The position numbers and the translations under genes were made by a program. 64,000 nucleotides of DNA from Mesorhizobium sp. CU3 (GTDB taxonomy: Bacteria > Pseudomonadota > Alphaproteobacteria > Rhizobiales > Rhizobiaceae): contig NZ_VFWX01000018.1 in the NCBI RefSeq assembly GCF_006442965.1, forward strand, positions 62,001 to 126,000. The letters are read 5' to 3'. A model generated the notes under the pieces. That model had not been told where the DNA came from. It worked only from the letters and a program-made list of their open reading frames with translations, and did not search any database. Every line of letters starts with the position of its first letter. Position 1 is the first letter of the stretch. Positions 1 to 9,948 of the stretch are shown here, in pieces.

Positions 1-111
1 TCGAGGCTTCTCAAATCTTAGCGTCGACAAAGCCAACCTGCTACAGCTATTCGGGTGCAGCTTAGACAGGGTAGCCCTTTTAACAAGGGAACTTGCGTGA
101 GAGGGGTACGG

Positions 112-771
112 ATGCTTCCAATTAGTAGAAAGGCGTGGACCGATTTGGTGAGCGCAGGCAAATCAGCCGTAGAGAAGGGTTGGGCGGCAGATGGCGTGTT
201 CTCGGGCGCTGTGGGACCGGATTTCGCCTCAGATAATGCGTCCAGCATTCTCTGCATTGGCCAAAGCCTTGGCCGTGCCGGACCGGCAGTCCGCATCAAC
301 TATGACCAAGGGATTTGCGCCGAGAATGCGCTGAGTTGGATGCTAAAGCGAGAGCGCATGCATGGTGGTTACCGAGCTTTCTGGAAGTTGGCTGACCTAT
401 TCGACCGCTCGCGACGTTCATTGGCGTGGACAAATGTCTGCAAAATTGAGCCAAGCTCGGCCCAAACCCCTACGCGCCAACAATGGCGCGATGTTGCCGA
501 CGCATGCTGTGCTGCCCTTACAGAAGAGTTAGCTTCCCTGAGGCCTGGAATTGCACTCTTCGTCACCGGCTCCGAGTTCAAGAGCGATGTCTTGGCCGTG
601 TTGTCCGCTCTCGGCTACGATCACTGGGAGAAGCCCCGAACTCCCGAAGGGTTCGAATGCTTCCGTTGGTCGGCTCGGCGTTATGCGATCTTGACGCGGC
701 ATCCAACGCGTGCGCCGGCAGACTTCTTTGAGCAGGCCGTAGCCGTTTGTCGTCAGCTGCGGACGGGTTGA
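112..771 (+). CDS. Uracil-DNA-glycosylase-like hypothetical protein
   Basis: A 219-residue protein with no confident family assignment. The pattern recalls the uracil-DNA glycosylase superfamily: an early ILCIGQSLG strand-loop, then LAWTNVCKIE, then a strand ending in LFVTGSEF, and a late YAILTRHPTRAP where UDGs carry an HPS/HPT-like motif. The GQDPYH motif of classical UDG is absent, so the activity is unproven. I start at the ATG at 112; an in-frame ATG at 55 would add 19 residues without improving the match. Base composition is visibly less GC-rich than the following genes, which suggests an acquired gene at the edge of the conserved block. Confidence 0.55.
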   Translation: MLPISRKAWTDLVSAGKSAVEKGWAADGVFSGAVGPDFASDNASSILCIGQSLGRAGPAVRINYDQGICAENALSWMLKRERMHGGYRAFWKLADLFDRSRRSLAWTNVCKIEPSSAQTPTRQQWRDVADACCAALTEELASLRPGIALFVTGSEFKSDVLAVLSALGYDHWEKPRTPEGFECFRWSARRYAILTRHPTRAPADFFEQAVAVCRQLRTG

Positions 772-1082
772 TGACGGGTTTGTCTGGCTGGCTTAAGTAC
801 TATCTTAGCGAGGTGGGCCGTTCCGAGTTTGCGGCATGGGAGGGGCCCCTTTCTGGCGTGATCGTGCTTCGAAATCGCGCCAGATTTTTCCTGACTTCCT
901 CACACCGGCTATTCGCGCGCGAAATGACCGCTGAGCGGCATACCAGCTTGTAGGCATCTCTCACGGCAAGATGGGCTCATTGGCCGTTGTCGGGCTTTCT
1001 CGGCAACGACGGGGCGGTCTAAAGTACGTGAACTCCAGAAGCCGCCATTTGCAGGCCGACCTCACCTGAACGTCAACACGTC
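772..1082. other. Intergenic stretch, no convincing gene
   Basis: A 311-base stretch. An open frame beginning next to the previous stop (771-953) has no recognisable features and I leave it out. The right part holds a half copy of a palindromic repeat, listed separately. No promoter or terminator is clear. Confidence 0.5.
1020..1070 (-). repeat. Half copy of the ATTCAGGTGAGG palindromic repeat
   Basis: Read on the minus strand this begins TTCAGGTGAGGTCGGCCTGC, passes CGGCTTC and ends in CACGTACTTT. It matches the left half of the full copies at 19433-19574 and 24722-24919. The other half is missing, so it is a degenerate or truncated member. Confidence 0.6.
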
Positions 1083-1286
1083 TCAGGCTATGATATCGGG
1101 AATGATGCGGTCTTCCAGCGCCGACAGCCGGTCCTTCAGCATCAGCTTTTTCTTCTTCATGCGCTGGATCTGAAGCGGGTCGCAGCCCGTGGCGATCATC
1201 GCGTTGATCGCGGCGTCGAAATCGGCGTGTTCCTGTTTGAGCCGGGAATATTCGAGGCGTATTTCAGCCTGTTCCTGTTCGGACAT
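1083..1286 (-). CDS. YdcH-family (DUF465) small protein
   Basis: A 67-residue, highly charged helical protein. The centre, QRMKKKKLMLKDRLSALEDR, is the conserved K-K-x-L-x-LKD core of the DUF465/YdcH family, preceded by a heptad-like helix rich in E, L and H. Members are short coiled-coil hairpins of unknown function. A second DUF465 protein lies convergently opposed at 1518-1697, so the window has two paralogues side by side on opposite strands. Confidence 0.85.
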   Translation of the reverse strand: MSEQEQAEIRLEYSRLKQEHADFDAAINAMIATGCDPLQIQRMKKKKLMLKDRLSALEDRIIPDIIA

Positions 1287-1517
1287 TATCTACCGTCTTG
1301 GCATGCATCGCCCAATCGGGCTGTCTGGGCGGGACCGGTTGGTTGAGACCGGCGAGCAGCCCTTATCACATTTCACATTGTCGTGGAATGCTACCACGTT
1401 GCATTCGACATCGAGATCGGTTGGTGGCAAACTGTCATGGTGCCGTCACAGTCGCGAGCCTGCGGTGGACGTGCTGGACGGCTGCAATCGAGGAAACCAT
1501 GAAAGGGAGAACCAATC

Positions 1518-1697
1518 ATGTCTCTTGCATCCCATCTTGATGAGTTGCAGCGGAAACACGGTGATATCGAGCGCGAACTTACCGACGCCATGAACCATCC
1601 TTCGGTAGACGACCTCGAAATCGTGAATCTCAAGCGACGCAAGCTGGCAATCAAGGACGAGATTGAAAAGCTGAAAGGGAAACCGACCGCGCACTGA
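1518..1697 (+). CDS. YdcH-family (DUF465) small protein, second copy
   Basis: A 59-residue protein starting at ATG 1518, preceded by an AAAGGGAGA ribosome site. It reads MSLASHLDELQRKHGDIERE and then carries the family core LKRRKLAIKDEIEKLK. Length, charge and the K-x-L-x-IKDE motif match DUF465. It is likely a two-helix coiled coil; function unknown. The downstream hairpin at 1742-1764 probably terminates it. Confidence 0.8.
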   Translation: MSLASHLDELQRKHGDIERELTDAMNHPSVDDLEIVNLKRRKLAIKDEIEKLKGKPTAH

Positions 1698-1741
1698 ACC
1701 TTCCTTAGGCGACATCACCGCTCCCGCCGCGGTGCAGCCTT

Positions 1742-1777
1742 CCGGTGGCAACTACTGCCACCGGCTTGGTGTCTTTT
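1742..1777 (+). terminator. Hairpin with T-rich tail after DUF465 gene
   Basis: CCGGTGGCA (1742-1750), loop ACTAC, TGCCACCGG (1756-1764): a perfect 9-bp stem, followed within a few bases by GTCTTTT. It fits a Rho-independent terminator for the 1518-1697 gene, although the T tract is not immediately adjacent. Confidence 0.55.
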
Positions 1778-1952
1778 AACCAAATCCACTGAGCAGTTGG
1801 ACGCGCATCCCGCGGCGTGGCCTGGGCCTTTGAATTGCGCGGCCGCTGGCCGCACGCCGCCGATTTGCCGCTTCCAGCGGCCGCTTGCCATTGACAAGCC
1901 ATCTTTGCTCCGCCACCTCATGCCCGGACCTTGCAGATAAAAGGCGGCCGGC

Positions 1953-3203
<1,251 letters not shown>

Positions 3204-3207
3204 GCCG

Positions 3208-4068
3208 ATGCCGAACCCGCTTTGGGCCGCACTGATCCTGATCTGCGCGCTGGTTTCCGCCGGTCAGGCGCTCGCCGATCCGCCGCAGTCGCGGTCGGCG
3301 GCGAAACGGCTGATCAGTCGCGTCTGCGACCTGATCGAGACCGAGGCCGGCAAGAACGGCCTGCCCAGGGATTTCTTCGCCCGGCTGATCTGGAAGGAAA
3401 GCCGCTTCGACCCCAATGCGGTCAGTCCTGTCGGCGCCGAAGGCATCGCGCAATTCATGCCGGGCACCGCCAAGATGCGCGGCCTCGCCAATTCCTTCGA
3501 CATCGAGCAGGCGCTCCCGGCCTCAGCGAAATATCTCGCCGAGATGAAGGCAAGCTACGGCAATCTCGGCCTTGCCGCCGCCGCCTACAATGCCGGCGAG
3601 AACCGGGTGTCGCGCTGGCTGAATTCCGGCGGCTTCCTGCCGATGGAGACCGAAAGCTATGTCTTCGACGTCATGGGCGAGCCGGTCGACAAGTTTTCCG
3701 ACACATCCTATGCCGGGACGGTACGGCCGCTCGATCCGAAGCTGGGCTTCGCGGTCGCCTGCCGCAGGCTGCCGGTGATCATGTCGCAAACAGTCGCCAT
3801 GGCTTCGATCAACGTCAAGCCGTGGGGCGTGCAGGTGGCCGGCAATTTCCGCCGCTCGGCCGCGATCGGCCAGTGGCTCAGGGTGCGCGGCCGCTTCCCG
3901 GCGCTGCTCGCCAGCCATGACCCGGTGGTGAGCCGCGTGCGCACGCCGATCGGCCGGCGCGGCATCTATGCGGTCAGGATCGGCACCGATTCGCGCGCCG
4001 AGGCCAACGGCATCTGCGACAAGCTGCAAAGCGTCGGCGGCGCCTGCGTGGTGATGCGCAACCGGTGA
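3208..4068 (+). CDS. Periplasmic lytic transglycosylase (SLT/GH23)
   Basis: A 286-residue exported murein-cleaving enzyme. A signal peptide (residues 1-23, cut near ALA) precedes an SLT domain with catalytic Glu64 in IWKESRFDP, then GIAQFMPGTA and AAAYNAGENRV, the three signature motifs of family 1 lytic transglycosylases. The last ~100 residues contain a region ending in AVRIGTDSRAEANGICDKLQ that resembles a SPOR peptidoglycan-binding repeat. It follows ispG by 4 bases and looks translationally linked to it. An upstream start would run into ispG, so the ATG at 3208 is preferred. Confidence 0.92.
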   Translation: MPNPLWAALILICALVSAGQALADPPQSRSAAKRLISRVCDLIETEAGKNGLPRDFFARLIWKESRFDPNAVSPVGAEGIAQFMPGTAKMRGLANSFDIEQALPASAKYLAEMKASYGNLGLAAAAYNAGENRVSRWLNSGGFLPMETESYVFDVMGEPVDKFSDTSYAGTVRPLDPKLGFAVACRRLPVIMSQTVAMASINVKPWGVQVAGNFRRSAAIGQWLRVRGRFPALLASHDPVVSRVRTPIGRRGIYAVRIGTDSRAEANGICDKLQSVGGACVVMRNR

Positions 4069-4137
4069 TCGGGTGATCTGAACATCGGAGACGTCGGCGC
4101 GAAGGAACGCGGCGACCGGAAGTCGTCGCTGTTCGCC

Positions 4138-6462
4138 CTACGCCGTCTTCGCCGTCACCGTTTCGCTCAGCCAGGTGCCGATCTTGGCGCCGAGGCGGTC
4201 TGGCGAGACCGGCTTGGGGAGATAGTCGTCCATGCCGGCCTCGATGCATTTTTCGCGGTCGCCCTTCAGCGCATGCGCGGTGACGCCGATGATCGGCGTG
4301 TGGCCGCCGCTCTGCGCCTCGCTGGCGCGGATGGCGCGGGTCGCCTCATAGCCGTTCATCTCCGGCATCGAGACATCCATCAGCACCAGCCTGGGGCGCA
4401 GCGAGCGGTACATCTCGACCGCGGTGCGGCCATTGCCGGCGATGCGGTAGCTGAGGCCGAAACCGTTGAGGATCTGGCCGAAGACCAGCTGGTTCACCTC
4501 ATTGTCCTCGGCGATCAGGATGTCGATGGGGCCGCTCGGCGGCGTGGCCGATTCCGGCGCCGCCGGCACCGGCACGGCCGGCCCGCGGATGACGGTGAAG
4601 GCGGGCGGCTGGGCGACCGGCTCGCGCACGAAATGCGCCTTGCCGACTTGCGTGCGCGCCTTCTGGATGGTGGAAATCACCGTGCCGAGCAGCACCGCCG
4701 AGCGCGCCGGCTTGGTCAGATGCGCGGCTATGCCGAAATCGATCACCATCCTGCCGAAATCGATCTGGTCGACCGAGGTGAGCAATACGACCGGGATGCC
4801 GGAGAGCCGGCTGTCGGCGGAAATGGCTTTCGCGACATCGGCGCCGTTCATGCCGGGCATCTGGTAGTCGAGGATGATGCAGTCGACCGTGGCGCCGAGC
4901 TGACTGGCGCGGTCGAGGAAGGCGAGGCCGACAGCGCCGCTCTCGGCTGCGGCGCAATCGAAGTTCCAGCTTCTCAATTGCTCCAGCAGGATCTCGCGGT
5001 TGACCGGATTGTCGTCGATGACCAGCACGCGGGCACCGGTGACGTCGACCGGCACGATCTCGTCGCGCGTCTGCTGTTCGTGCACCGGCAGCGGCACGGC
5101 GAACCAGAAGGCCGAGCCGCGGCCGATCTCGCTCTCGACGCCGATCTTGCCGCCCATCAGGTCGACGAGGCGAGCCGCAATCGCCAGGCCAAGCCCCGTG
5201 CCTTCGTGACGGCGGGTCGAGGAGCCGTCGACCTGCGCGAATTTCTCGAACACGCTCTGCAGCTTTTCGGCCGGGATGCCGATGCCGGTGTCCTCGACGC
5301 GGACCTTGAGCTGGACGGCGCCGTCGACGATTTCGCCGCCGACATCGACCAGCACGTGGCCCTTCTCGGTGAACTTGACCGCATTGCCCAGCAAATTGGT
5401 GACGATCTGGCGGAAGCGGCCGGCGTCGCCGACGACGAAGGAAGGCAGGCGCGGATCGACGCGCACGATGAGCTCGAGGTTCTTTTCGGCGACGCGCGCG
5501 GACACCAGCGTCGCCACATCCTCGACGGCTTCCGCGAGGCGGAAGGGGGCAGGGTCGAGCGTCAACTGGCCCGCATTGATCTTCGAGAAATCGAGGATGT
5601 CGTTGATGATGGTTAGCAGCGCGTTGCCGGATTTGACGATGACGTCGGTGAAGGTTTTCTGGCGCGGCGTCAGCTCGGTCTTTGCGAGCAGCTCGGCCAT
5701 GCCGAGCACGCCGTTCATCGGCGTGCGGATCTCATGGCTCATATTGGCGAGGAATTCCGACTTGGCGCGGTCGGCGGCCTCGGCCTTGAACAAAGATGCG
5801 GCGGTTTCGGCGAAGGCGCGACGGATCGCCTTTTCCATCGGACGGAAGATCCAGAGCGCGGCAATCACCAGCACGGCAAACAACAGGCAGCTCGCCCACA
5901 AAAGCAGCCGGTCGCTCGACATGTCGGCGAGGCGGCGCTCTTCGTCGAGCGCAGTGCGCACCTTCAAGAGCATCGGCTGGGCGAAGAGGTCGTTCTGGTT
6001 GCGGATCTCGCGATAATTCCATTCGTCGACCTTCTGGGCCGCGGCCATCAGGCTGAAGTTGCGCACCATGTCGCGCGCCGACCAGAACAGGTCGTCATTC
6101 ACCGAAGCGGTATCCAACTCATTGATGGTGTTGTGCGACAGGCGCGGCCTGATCGCGGCAAGCTGCGCGGTGATGACATCGATCTCGCCGGTCAGGCGTT
6201 CGGAGTGGCCGCGCGCAGCGGTGGTCAACGCCTCGCGGGTCTCGCTGCGCCATGCGGTGCCGGTCGTCTCGGCGAAGTTGGTGGCGTTGCGCAGGTCGCG
6301 GGCGAGGGCGACGAAATTGCCGCTCAGCTCATCGACCTCGTGGCGGAAGGAGTTCACGCGGTTCAAAGCGAACATCACCGCGGCCGAGGCCAGCGCGAAG
6401 ATCAGCAATCCCGAAATGTAGCGGATCCGGATCGACCGGAGGAAAGAAGAGTATTCCGGCAT
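4138..6462 (-). CDS. Membrane-bound hybrid sensor histidine kinase with two receiver domains
   Basis: A 774-residue orphan hybrid kinase. Order: TM1 (about 15-35), a helical periplasmic region (40-185), TM2 (about 187-207), HisKA with His243 in NMSHEIRTPMNG, HATPase with DTGIGIP and EGTGLGLAI, REC1 with phospho-Asp in IILDYQMPGMNG, and REC2 with VLMDVSMPEMNG and terminal GMDDYLPKP. I choose the ATG at 6462; an in-frame GTG at 6477 is the alternative. There is no Hpt domain and no neighbouring response regulator, so the partner is unknown. From HisKA onward it closely resembles the kinase at 46487-49756, a clear paralogue. Confidence 0.92.
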   Translation of the reverse strand: MPEYSSFLRSIRIRYISGLLIFALASAAVMFALNRVNSFRHEVDELSGNFVALARDLRNATNFAETTGTAWRSETREALTTAARGHSERLTGEIDVITAQLAAIRPRLSHNTINELDTASVNDDLFWSARDMVRNFSLMAAAQKVDEWNYREIRNQNDLFAQPMLLKVRTALDEERRLADMSSDRLLLWASCLLFAVLVIAALWIFRPMEKAIRRAFAETAASLFKAEAADRAKSEFLANMSHEIRTPMNGVLGMAELLAKTELTPRQKTFTDVIVKSGNALLTIINDILDFSKINAGQLTLDPAPFRLAEAVEDVATLVSARVAEKNLELIVRVDPRLPSFVVGDAGRFRQIVTNLLGNAVKFTEKGHVLVDVGGEIVDGAVQLKVRVEDTGIGIPAEKLQSVFEKFAQVDGSSTRRHEGTGLGLAIAARLVDLMGGKIGVESEIGRGSAFWFAVPLPVHEQQTRDEIVPVDVTGARVLVIDDNPVNREILLEQLRSWNFDCAAAESGAVGLAFLDRASQLGATVDCIILDYQMPGMNGADVAKAISADSRLSGIPVVLLTSVDQIDFGRMVIDFGIAAHLTKPARSAVLLGTVISTIQKARTQVGKAHFVREPVAQPPAFTVIRGPAVPVPAAPESATPPSGPIDILIAEDNEVNQLVFGQILNGFGLSYRIAGNGRTAVEMYRSLRPRLVLMDVSMPEMNGYEATRAIRASEAQSGGHTPIIGVTAHALKGDREKCIEAGMDDYLPKPVSPDRLGAKIGTWLSETVTAKTA

Positions 6463-6591
6463 GCGCAACCCCAACACATACGCACAATTTTAATGGTCGG
6501 GATTACGCTTGATTTACATTAAGATTCCGTTCGTGGGAGGGGTAGGAACGGTCAAAGACGAGCCGCCCGGCAAGCAGCTTGCCTCGGTCAA

Positions 6592-6810
6592 TCAGGCATC
6601 GTCCTTCGCGCGGTAGGCGTCTGGAAGAATGAAGACCTCGTCAGCCCGGCCATAGCCGCCGTCGGCGACTTCCTCGATCAGCACCATGGTATGGGCACGC
6701 GCGCTCTCGCCGAAATAGTCGACGAACATCTGCGTGGTCCGGTGGACGAGGTCTTCCTTCTGCGCCCTGGTGAGGGCGGCCTCGGGCGTCTTGAAGTTGG
6801 CAAAGGGCAT
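6592..6810 (-). CDS. 4-oxalocrotonate tautomerase-like protein
   Basis: A 72-residue protein that starts MPFANFKTP, so that Pro becomes the catalytic N-terminal base after Met removal, as in the tautomerase superfamily. Starting at the ATG at 6810 is supported both by this Pro and by the GGAAG ribosome site just upstream; an upstream ATG at 6843 would bury the Pro. The core KEDLVHRTTQMFVDYFG and LIEEVADGGYG fit the family. It lies directly downstream of the SDR gene and is probably co-transcribed; substrate unknown. Confidence 0.82.
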   Translation of the reverse strand: MPFANFKTPEAALTRAQKEDLVHRTTQMFVDYFGESARAHTMVLIEEVADGGYGRADEVFILPDAYRAKDDA

Positions 6811-6852
6811 TTTCTTCCTTTCGGGTTGGATTGCTTCATGCACTGGATGGCT

Positions 6853-7587
6853 TCAGATCGCGCCGCCATTGGCGCGGATGACCTGGCCGTTGACCCACAG
6901 GCTGTCGGGACCGGCAAGGAAGGCGACGAGCCCGGCGATGTCGTCGGGTTGGCCGAGACGGCCGAGCGGGATGAGTTTTGTGATCGCCTCGATCTGCTGC
7001 GCGTTCTTGCCGTCGGTGAAGAGCTCGGTTTCGACCGGGCCTGGCGCGACGGCGTTGACCGTGATGCGGCGCGGGCCGAGCTCCTTGGCCAGGATATGCG
7101 TCATAGCTTCGACGGCGGCCTTGGTCGCGGCATAGACGCCGTAAGCCGGCTGGTAGAAGCCCACGACACTTGAAGAAAAGTTGATGATCCGGCCGCCATC
7201 CTTCAGCCGCTTTGCAGCTTCGCGCATGCCTCGGAACGGGCCGCCGAGATTGATGGCGAGTTGGCGTTCGAAGGTCGCGTCGTCGGTGTCCGCGATCGGC
7301 GACAGCTTCATCATGCCGGCGTTGTTGACGAGGACATCGACCCCGCCAAAGGCCTTTTCGGTGGCGTCGAACAAAGCGGCCATGCCGGCCGCCTCGCCGA
7401 TGTCGGCCTGGACCGCAAGCGCTTTGCCGCCGGCAGCCTCGATGGCCGAGACGACTTCGTCAGCGGCGTCCTTGCCGCGCGCGTAATTGACGATGACGGC
7501 GATGCCGTCCTGGGCGAGCCTTTTCGCGATCGCCGCGCCGATACCTCTCGAGGCGCCGGTCACGATTGCCGTTCTGGTCTTTTGCAT
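6853..7587 (-). CDS. SDR-family NAD(P)-dependent oxidoreductase
   Basis: A classical short-chain dehydrogenase of 244 residues. The TGASRGIGAA nucleotide-binding loop is at 10-19, NNAG at 88-91, a Ser in NFSSS near 138-140, and the catalytic YAATK is Tyr152/Lys156. The C-terminal VNGQVIRANGG is typical of 3-ketoacyl-reductase-like SDRs. It is followed by the tautomerase gene and divergent from the LysR gene at 7692, which is the likely regulator. Substrate cannot be read from sequence. Confidence 0.93.
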   Translation of the reverse strand: MQKTRTAIVTGASRGIGAAIAKRLAQDGIAVIVNYARGKDAADEVVSAIEAAGGKALAVQADIGEAAGMAALFDATEKAFGGVDVLVNNAGMMKLSPIADTDDATFERQLAINLGGPFRGMREAAKRLKDGGRIINFSSSVVGFYQPAYGVYAATKAAVEAMTHILAKELGPRRITVNAVAPGPVETELFTDGKNAQQIEAITKLIPLGRLGQPDDIAGLVAFLAGPDSLWVNGQVIRANGGAI

Positions 7588-7649
7588 GATCGATCTCCGT
7601 CCGTTGTTGTGAAACGGATATAGATGGCTCCTCGTTCCGGATAATCACC

Positions 7650-7665
7650 CTGCTATTGACAGCAG
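7650..7665. promoter_or_regulatory. Candidate LysR operator between SDR and LysR genes
   Basis: CTGCT (7650-7654), six bases, AGCAG (7661-7665): a short inverted repeat in the 104-base divergent gap, sized like a LysR T-N11-A site. It is the only dyad I see there. Confidence 0.4.
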
Positions 7666-7691
7666 TATTCGGAAAAAGCGAACAATTGGGC

Positions 7692-8585
7692 ATGGATCGA
7701 TTGGACAGGATGCGGCTGTTCGTTCGCGTGGTGGAACGGCGCAATTTCACCGCTGCGGCGGCCGATCTCGGCATGCCGCGCTCGACTGCAACCGAGGCGA
7801 TCAAGCAGTTGGAAGAGCATCTGGGGACGCGGCTGCTGGAGCGGACCACGCGCCATGTCGCCACGACGCTCGACGGGCAGGCTTATTACGAGCGCTGCCT
7901 TTTCATCCTCGGCGAGGTGGAGGATGCCGAGGCTGGGTTCCGCAGCGCCGCGCCGCGCGGCCTGTTGCGCATCGACGCGCATCCGCTGCTGACGCAGCGG
8001 TTCCTGTTGCCGGGATTGCCCGCCTTCCTCGAACGCTACCCGGAGATCGATCTGCAAATCGGCCAGGGCGACCGACTGGTCGACCTGGTGCGCGAAGGCG
8101 TCGATTGCGTCATCCGCGCCGGCGAACCGCAAGACAGCGGCATGATCATGCGGCGGCTGGCGGCGATCAGCGAAATCACCTGCGCCAGCCCGGGGTACCT
8201 CGATCGCTATGGCGTGCCGGCATCGCCCGACGCGCTGGAGGGTCATCAGGCCGTCGGTTTCGTCTCCTCGCGCACCGGCGAAATCCTGCCGCTGGAATTC
8301 ACGGTCGGCGCTGCGGTGCGTCAGGTCACGCTGCCCGGCCGTGTCAGGGTCAACAATTCCGACACCGCGGTTGCGCTGGCGCGGCTCGGCTTCGGATTGC
8401 TGCAGGCGCCGCGCTACCGGCTGGAAAAGGATCTGGCGGACGGCTCGCTGGTCGAAGTTCTGGGGGATTTTCCGCCGACGCCGACGCCCTTGTTTGCGCT
8501 TTATCCACAGAACCGGCAGCTCGCGCCGCGGCTGCGCGCCTTCCTGGAATGGGCGTCACGGATTTTCGCCGAGGCGAGGCTGTGA
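7692..8585 (+). CDS. LysR-family transcriptional regulator
   Basis: A 297-residue regulator. The N-terminal winged HTH (residues 1-60) shows MRLFVRVVERRNFTAAAADL and TEAIKQLEEHLGTRLLERTT. The rest is a type-2 periplasmic-binding-like effector domain with FLPAFLE-type and DCVIRAGE motifs. It belongs to the subgroup in which the regulator is divergent to an SDR. I start at ATG 7692, which places the usual MDRLDRMRLF opening; an upstream ATG at 7656 adds unconserved residues. Probably controls the SDR/tautomerase pair and itself. Confidence 0.92.
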   Translation: MDRLDRMRLFVRVVERRNFTAAAADLGMPRSTATEAIKQLEEHLGTRLLERTTRHVATTLDGQAYYERCLFILGEVEDAEAGFRSAAPRGLLRIDAHPLLTQRFLLPGLPAFLERYPEIDLQIGQGDRLVDLVREGVDCVIRAGEPQDSGMIMRRLAAISEITCASPGYLDRYGVPASPDALEGHQAVGFVSSRTGEILPLEFTVGAAVRQVTLPGRVRVNNSDTAVALARLGFGLLQAPRYRLEKDLADGSLVEVLGDFPPTPTPLFALYPQNRQLAPRLRAFLEWASRIFAEARL

Positions 8586-8653
8586 GGGTCGGTGAGGCGT
8601 AACCGTTAAGGGGCTAACCTCCAGGCCACCGCAGCCATTCGAGCGCGTGACCG

Positions 8654-8683
8654 TTGACAAGCATGCGCCCGCTCGTGTTCTAT
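8654..8683 (+). promoter_or_regulatory. Sigma70-like promoter of the amide operon
   Basis: TTGACA at 8654-8659, an 18-base spacer, and TTCTAT at 8678-8683. The -35 is perfect and the -10 moderate. It would start an mRNA with a leader of roughly 120 bases carrying the terminator at 8747-8799. Confidence 0.5.
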
Positions 8684-8746
8684 TTCGCAAGCGCACATTT
8701 TCCCGCGTAACACATCGCGTCCGGCAAGGCCGGGCAAGGGCAGCAT

Positions 8747-8799
8747 GGCCCCGCCGCGTCTCATGGAGCATGAGGTGCGTGTGGGGCCTTTGTTTTTTT
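8747..8799 (+). terminator. Intrinsic terminator in the amiC leader (attenuator)
   Basis: GGCCCC (8747-8752) pairs with GGGGCC (8783-8788). Inside them CTCAT (8759-8763) and ATGAG (8770-8774) continue the stem with wobbles, and the run TTTGTTTTTTT (8789-8799) follows at once. It lies 10 bases upstream of the amiC start, between promoter and coding region. A strong terminator there only makes sense if it is conditionally read through; the second gene of the operon encodes an AmiR-type ANTAR antiterminator. Upstream, CCGGC-AAG-GCCGG (8721-8733) is another hairpin that could be part of the antitermination signal. Confidence 0.8.
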
Positions 8800-8808
8800 G
8801 AGGTCCGG

Positions 8809-9948
8809 GTGAAGACGTTCAAGGTCGGAATCCTCTATTCGACCACCGGCCCCTACGGGGCGATCGGCCGCGACTGCCGCGCCGGCGCCGAGTTCGCCAT
8901 CGAGGAACTGTCGAAAACCGGCAGCCCTGTGCGTATCGAGCCGGTCTTCGGCGATCCCGCCGGACAGCCGGAGCGCTACCTCGACCTGATCCGAACCATG
9001 CTGCGCGACGACCAATGCCGCAATGTCATCGGCACCATCACCTCGCTGTCGCGCAAGGACGTCATCCCGCTGGTGGAAAAATATGATGGGCTGCTCTGGT
9101 ACATCTGCCCCTATGAAGGGTTCGAGGCCAACGAGAACGTCATCTACACCGGCGCCTGTCCCAACCAGCATCTGATACCGCTGTTCGACTATATGCTGCC
9201 GCGCCACGGCAAGCGCGTCTATCTCGCCGGCGCCAACTATGTCTGGGGCTGGGAGATGAACCGGCTGGCGCGAGAGCTTCTCACGCGCGCCGGCGGCGAG
9301 GTGCTGGGCGAGCGCTATCTGCCGATCGAGGAGACCGATGTCGGCCTGCTGATCGCCGATCTGCAGCGCCACCGGCCCGACTTTATCTTGAACAACATGA
9401 TCGGGCCGTCCAGCTATGCCTTCCTCGCCGCCGTCAAGCGCCTGGCCGAGCGCGATCCCGCCTTCGCGCCTGAGCGCTGCCCTGTGCTGAGCTGCGATCT
9501 GACCGAATGCGAGCTCGGCGAGATCGAGCCGGGCGTGGCTGTCGGCCAGCTTTCGACGGCGTCTTATTTCGAAAGCCTGGGGTCGCCCGAGAACAAGGCT
9601 TTCAAGCAACGCGTCGCCGCCCGTTTCGGCGCTGGGCTTCGCATCTCCAGCTTCTTCGCCGGCGCCTATGCCGCCGTGATGCTTTGCGCCGAGGCGGTCG
9701 CTGAGGCGAACCGCGACGACCCGGCCAGCGTGCGCGGCTTCCTGCACGCCCGGCCGCGGCAGACCGTGCTCGGATCACTGACGATCGACCCGCGCACCAA
9801 TCATGCCGCTTTGCCTTTCCATCTCGGCCGCATCAATGCGCGGTCCGGCTTCGACGTCATCGCTTCGCGCGGCGCGATCGTCGCCGATCCCTATCTTGTC
9901 GGCACGCTGGCCAGCCAGCACGCGCCGCATCTGAGGGTCGTGCAATGA
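8809..9948 (+). CDS. amiC: AmiC-like amide-sensing regulator (periplasmic-binding fold)
   Basis: A 379-residue protein starting at GTG 8809 (VKTFKVGILYSTTGPYGAIG), five bases after a GAGG ribosome site. An ORF extension to 8647 would run through the leader terminator and is rejected. The fold is a type-1 periplasmic-binding protein without signal peptide, close to AmiC of Pseudomonas and UrtA/FmdD proteins, with GILYSTTG and YFESLGSPENKAF as recognisable stretches. In the ami paradigm the cytoplasmic sensor holds AmiR inactive until a small amide binds. Its stop overlaps the amiR start (ATGA), implying coupled synthesis of the two partners. Confidence 0.85.
   Translation: MKTFKVGILYSTTGPYGAIGRDCRAGAEFAIEELSKTGSPVRIEPVFGDPAGQPERYLDLIRTMLRDDQCRNVIGTITSLSRKDVIPLVEKYDGLLWYICPYEGFEANENVIYTGACPNQHLIPLFDYMLPRHGKRVYLAGANYVWGWEMNRLARELLTRAGGEVLGERYLPIEETDVGLLIADLQRHRPDFILNNMIGPSSYAFLAAVKRLAERDPAFAPERCPVLSCDLTECELGEIEPGVAVGQLSTASYFESLGSPENKAFKQRVAARFGAGLRISSFFAGAYAAVMLCAEAVAEANRDDPASVRGFLHARPRQTVLGSLTIDPRTNHAALPFHLGRINARSGFDVIASRGAIVADPYLVGTLASQHAPHLRVVQ

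Noticed and set aside
747..953. Small open frame after the UDG-like gene
   Set aside because: No ribosome site of its own except possible coupling, no recognisable residues, and it ends in non-coding sequence.
1891..1919. TTGACA word upstream of ispG as a promoter
   Set aside because: No acceptable -10 lies 16-18 bases downstream.
8701..8746. Paired AnnGnn hexaloop hairpins for the ANTAR protein
   Set aside because: Candidate loops exist but none is closed by a proper stem; only the terminator itself is convincing.
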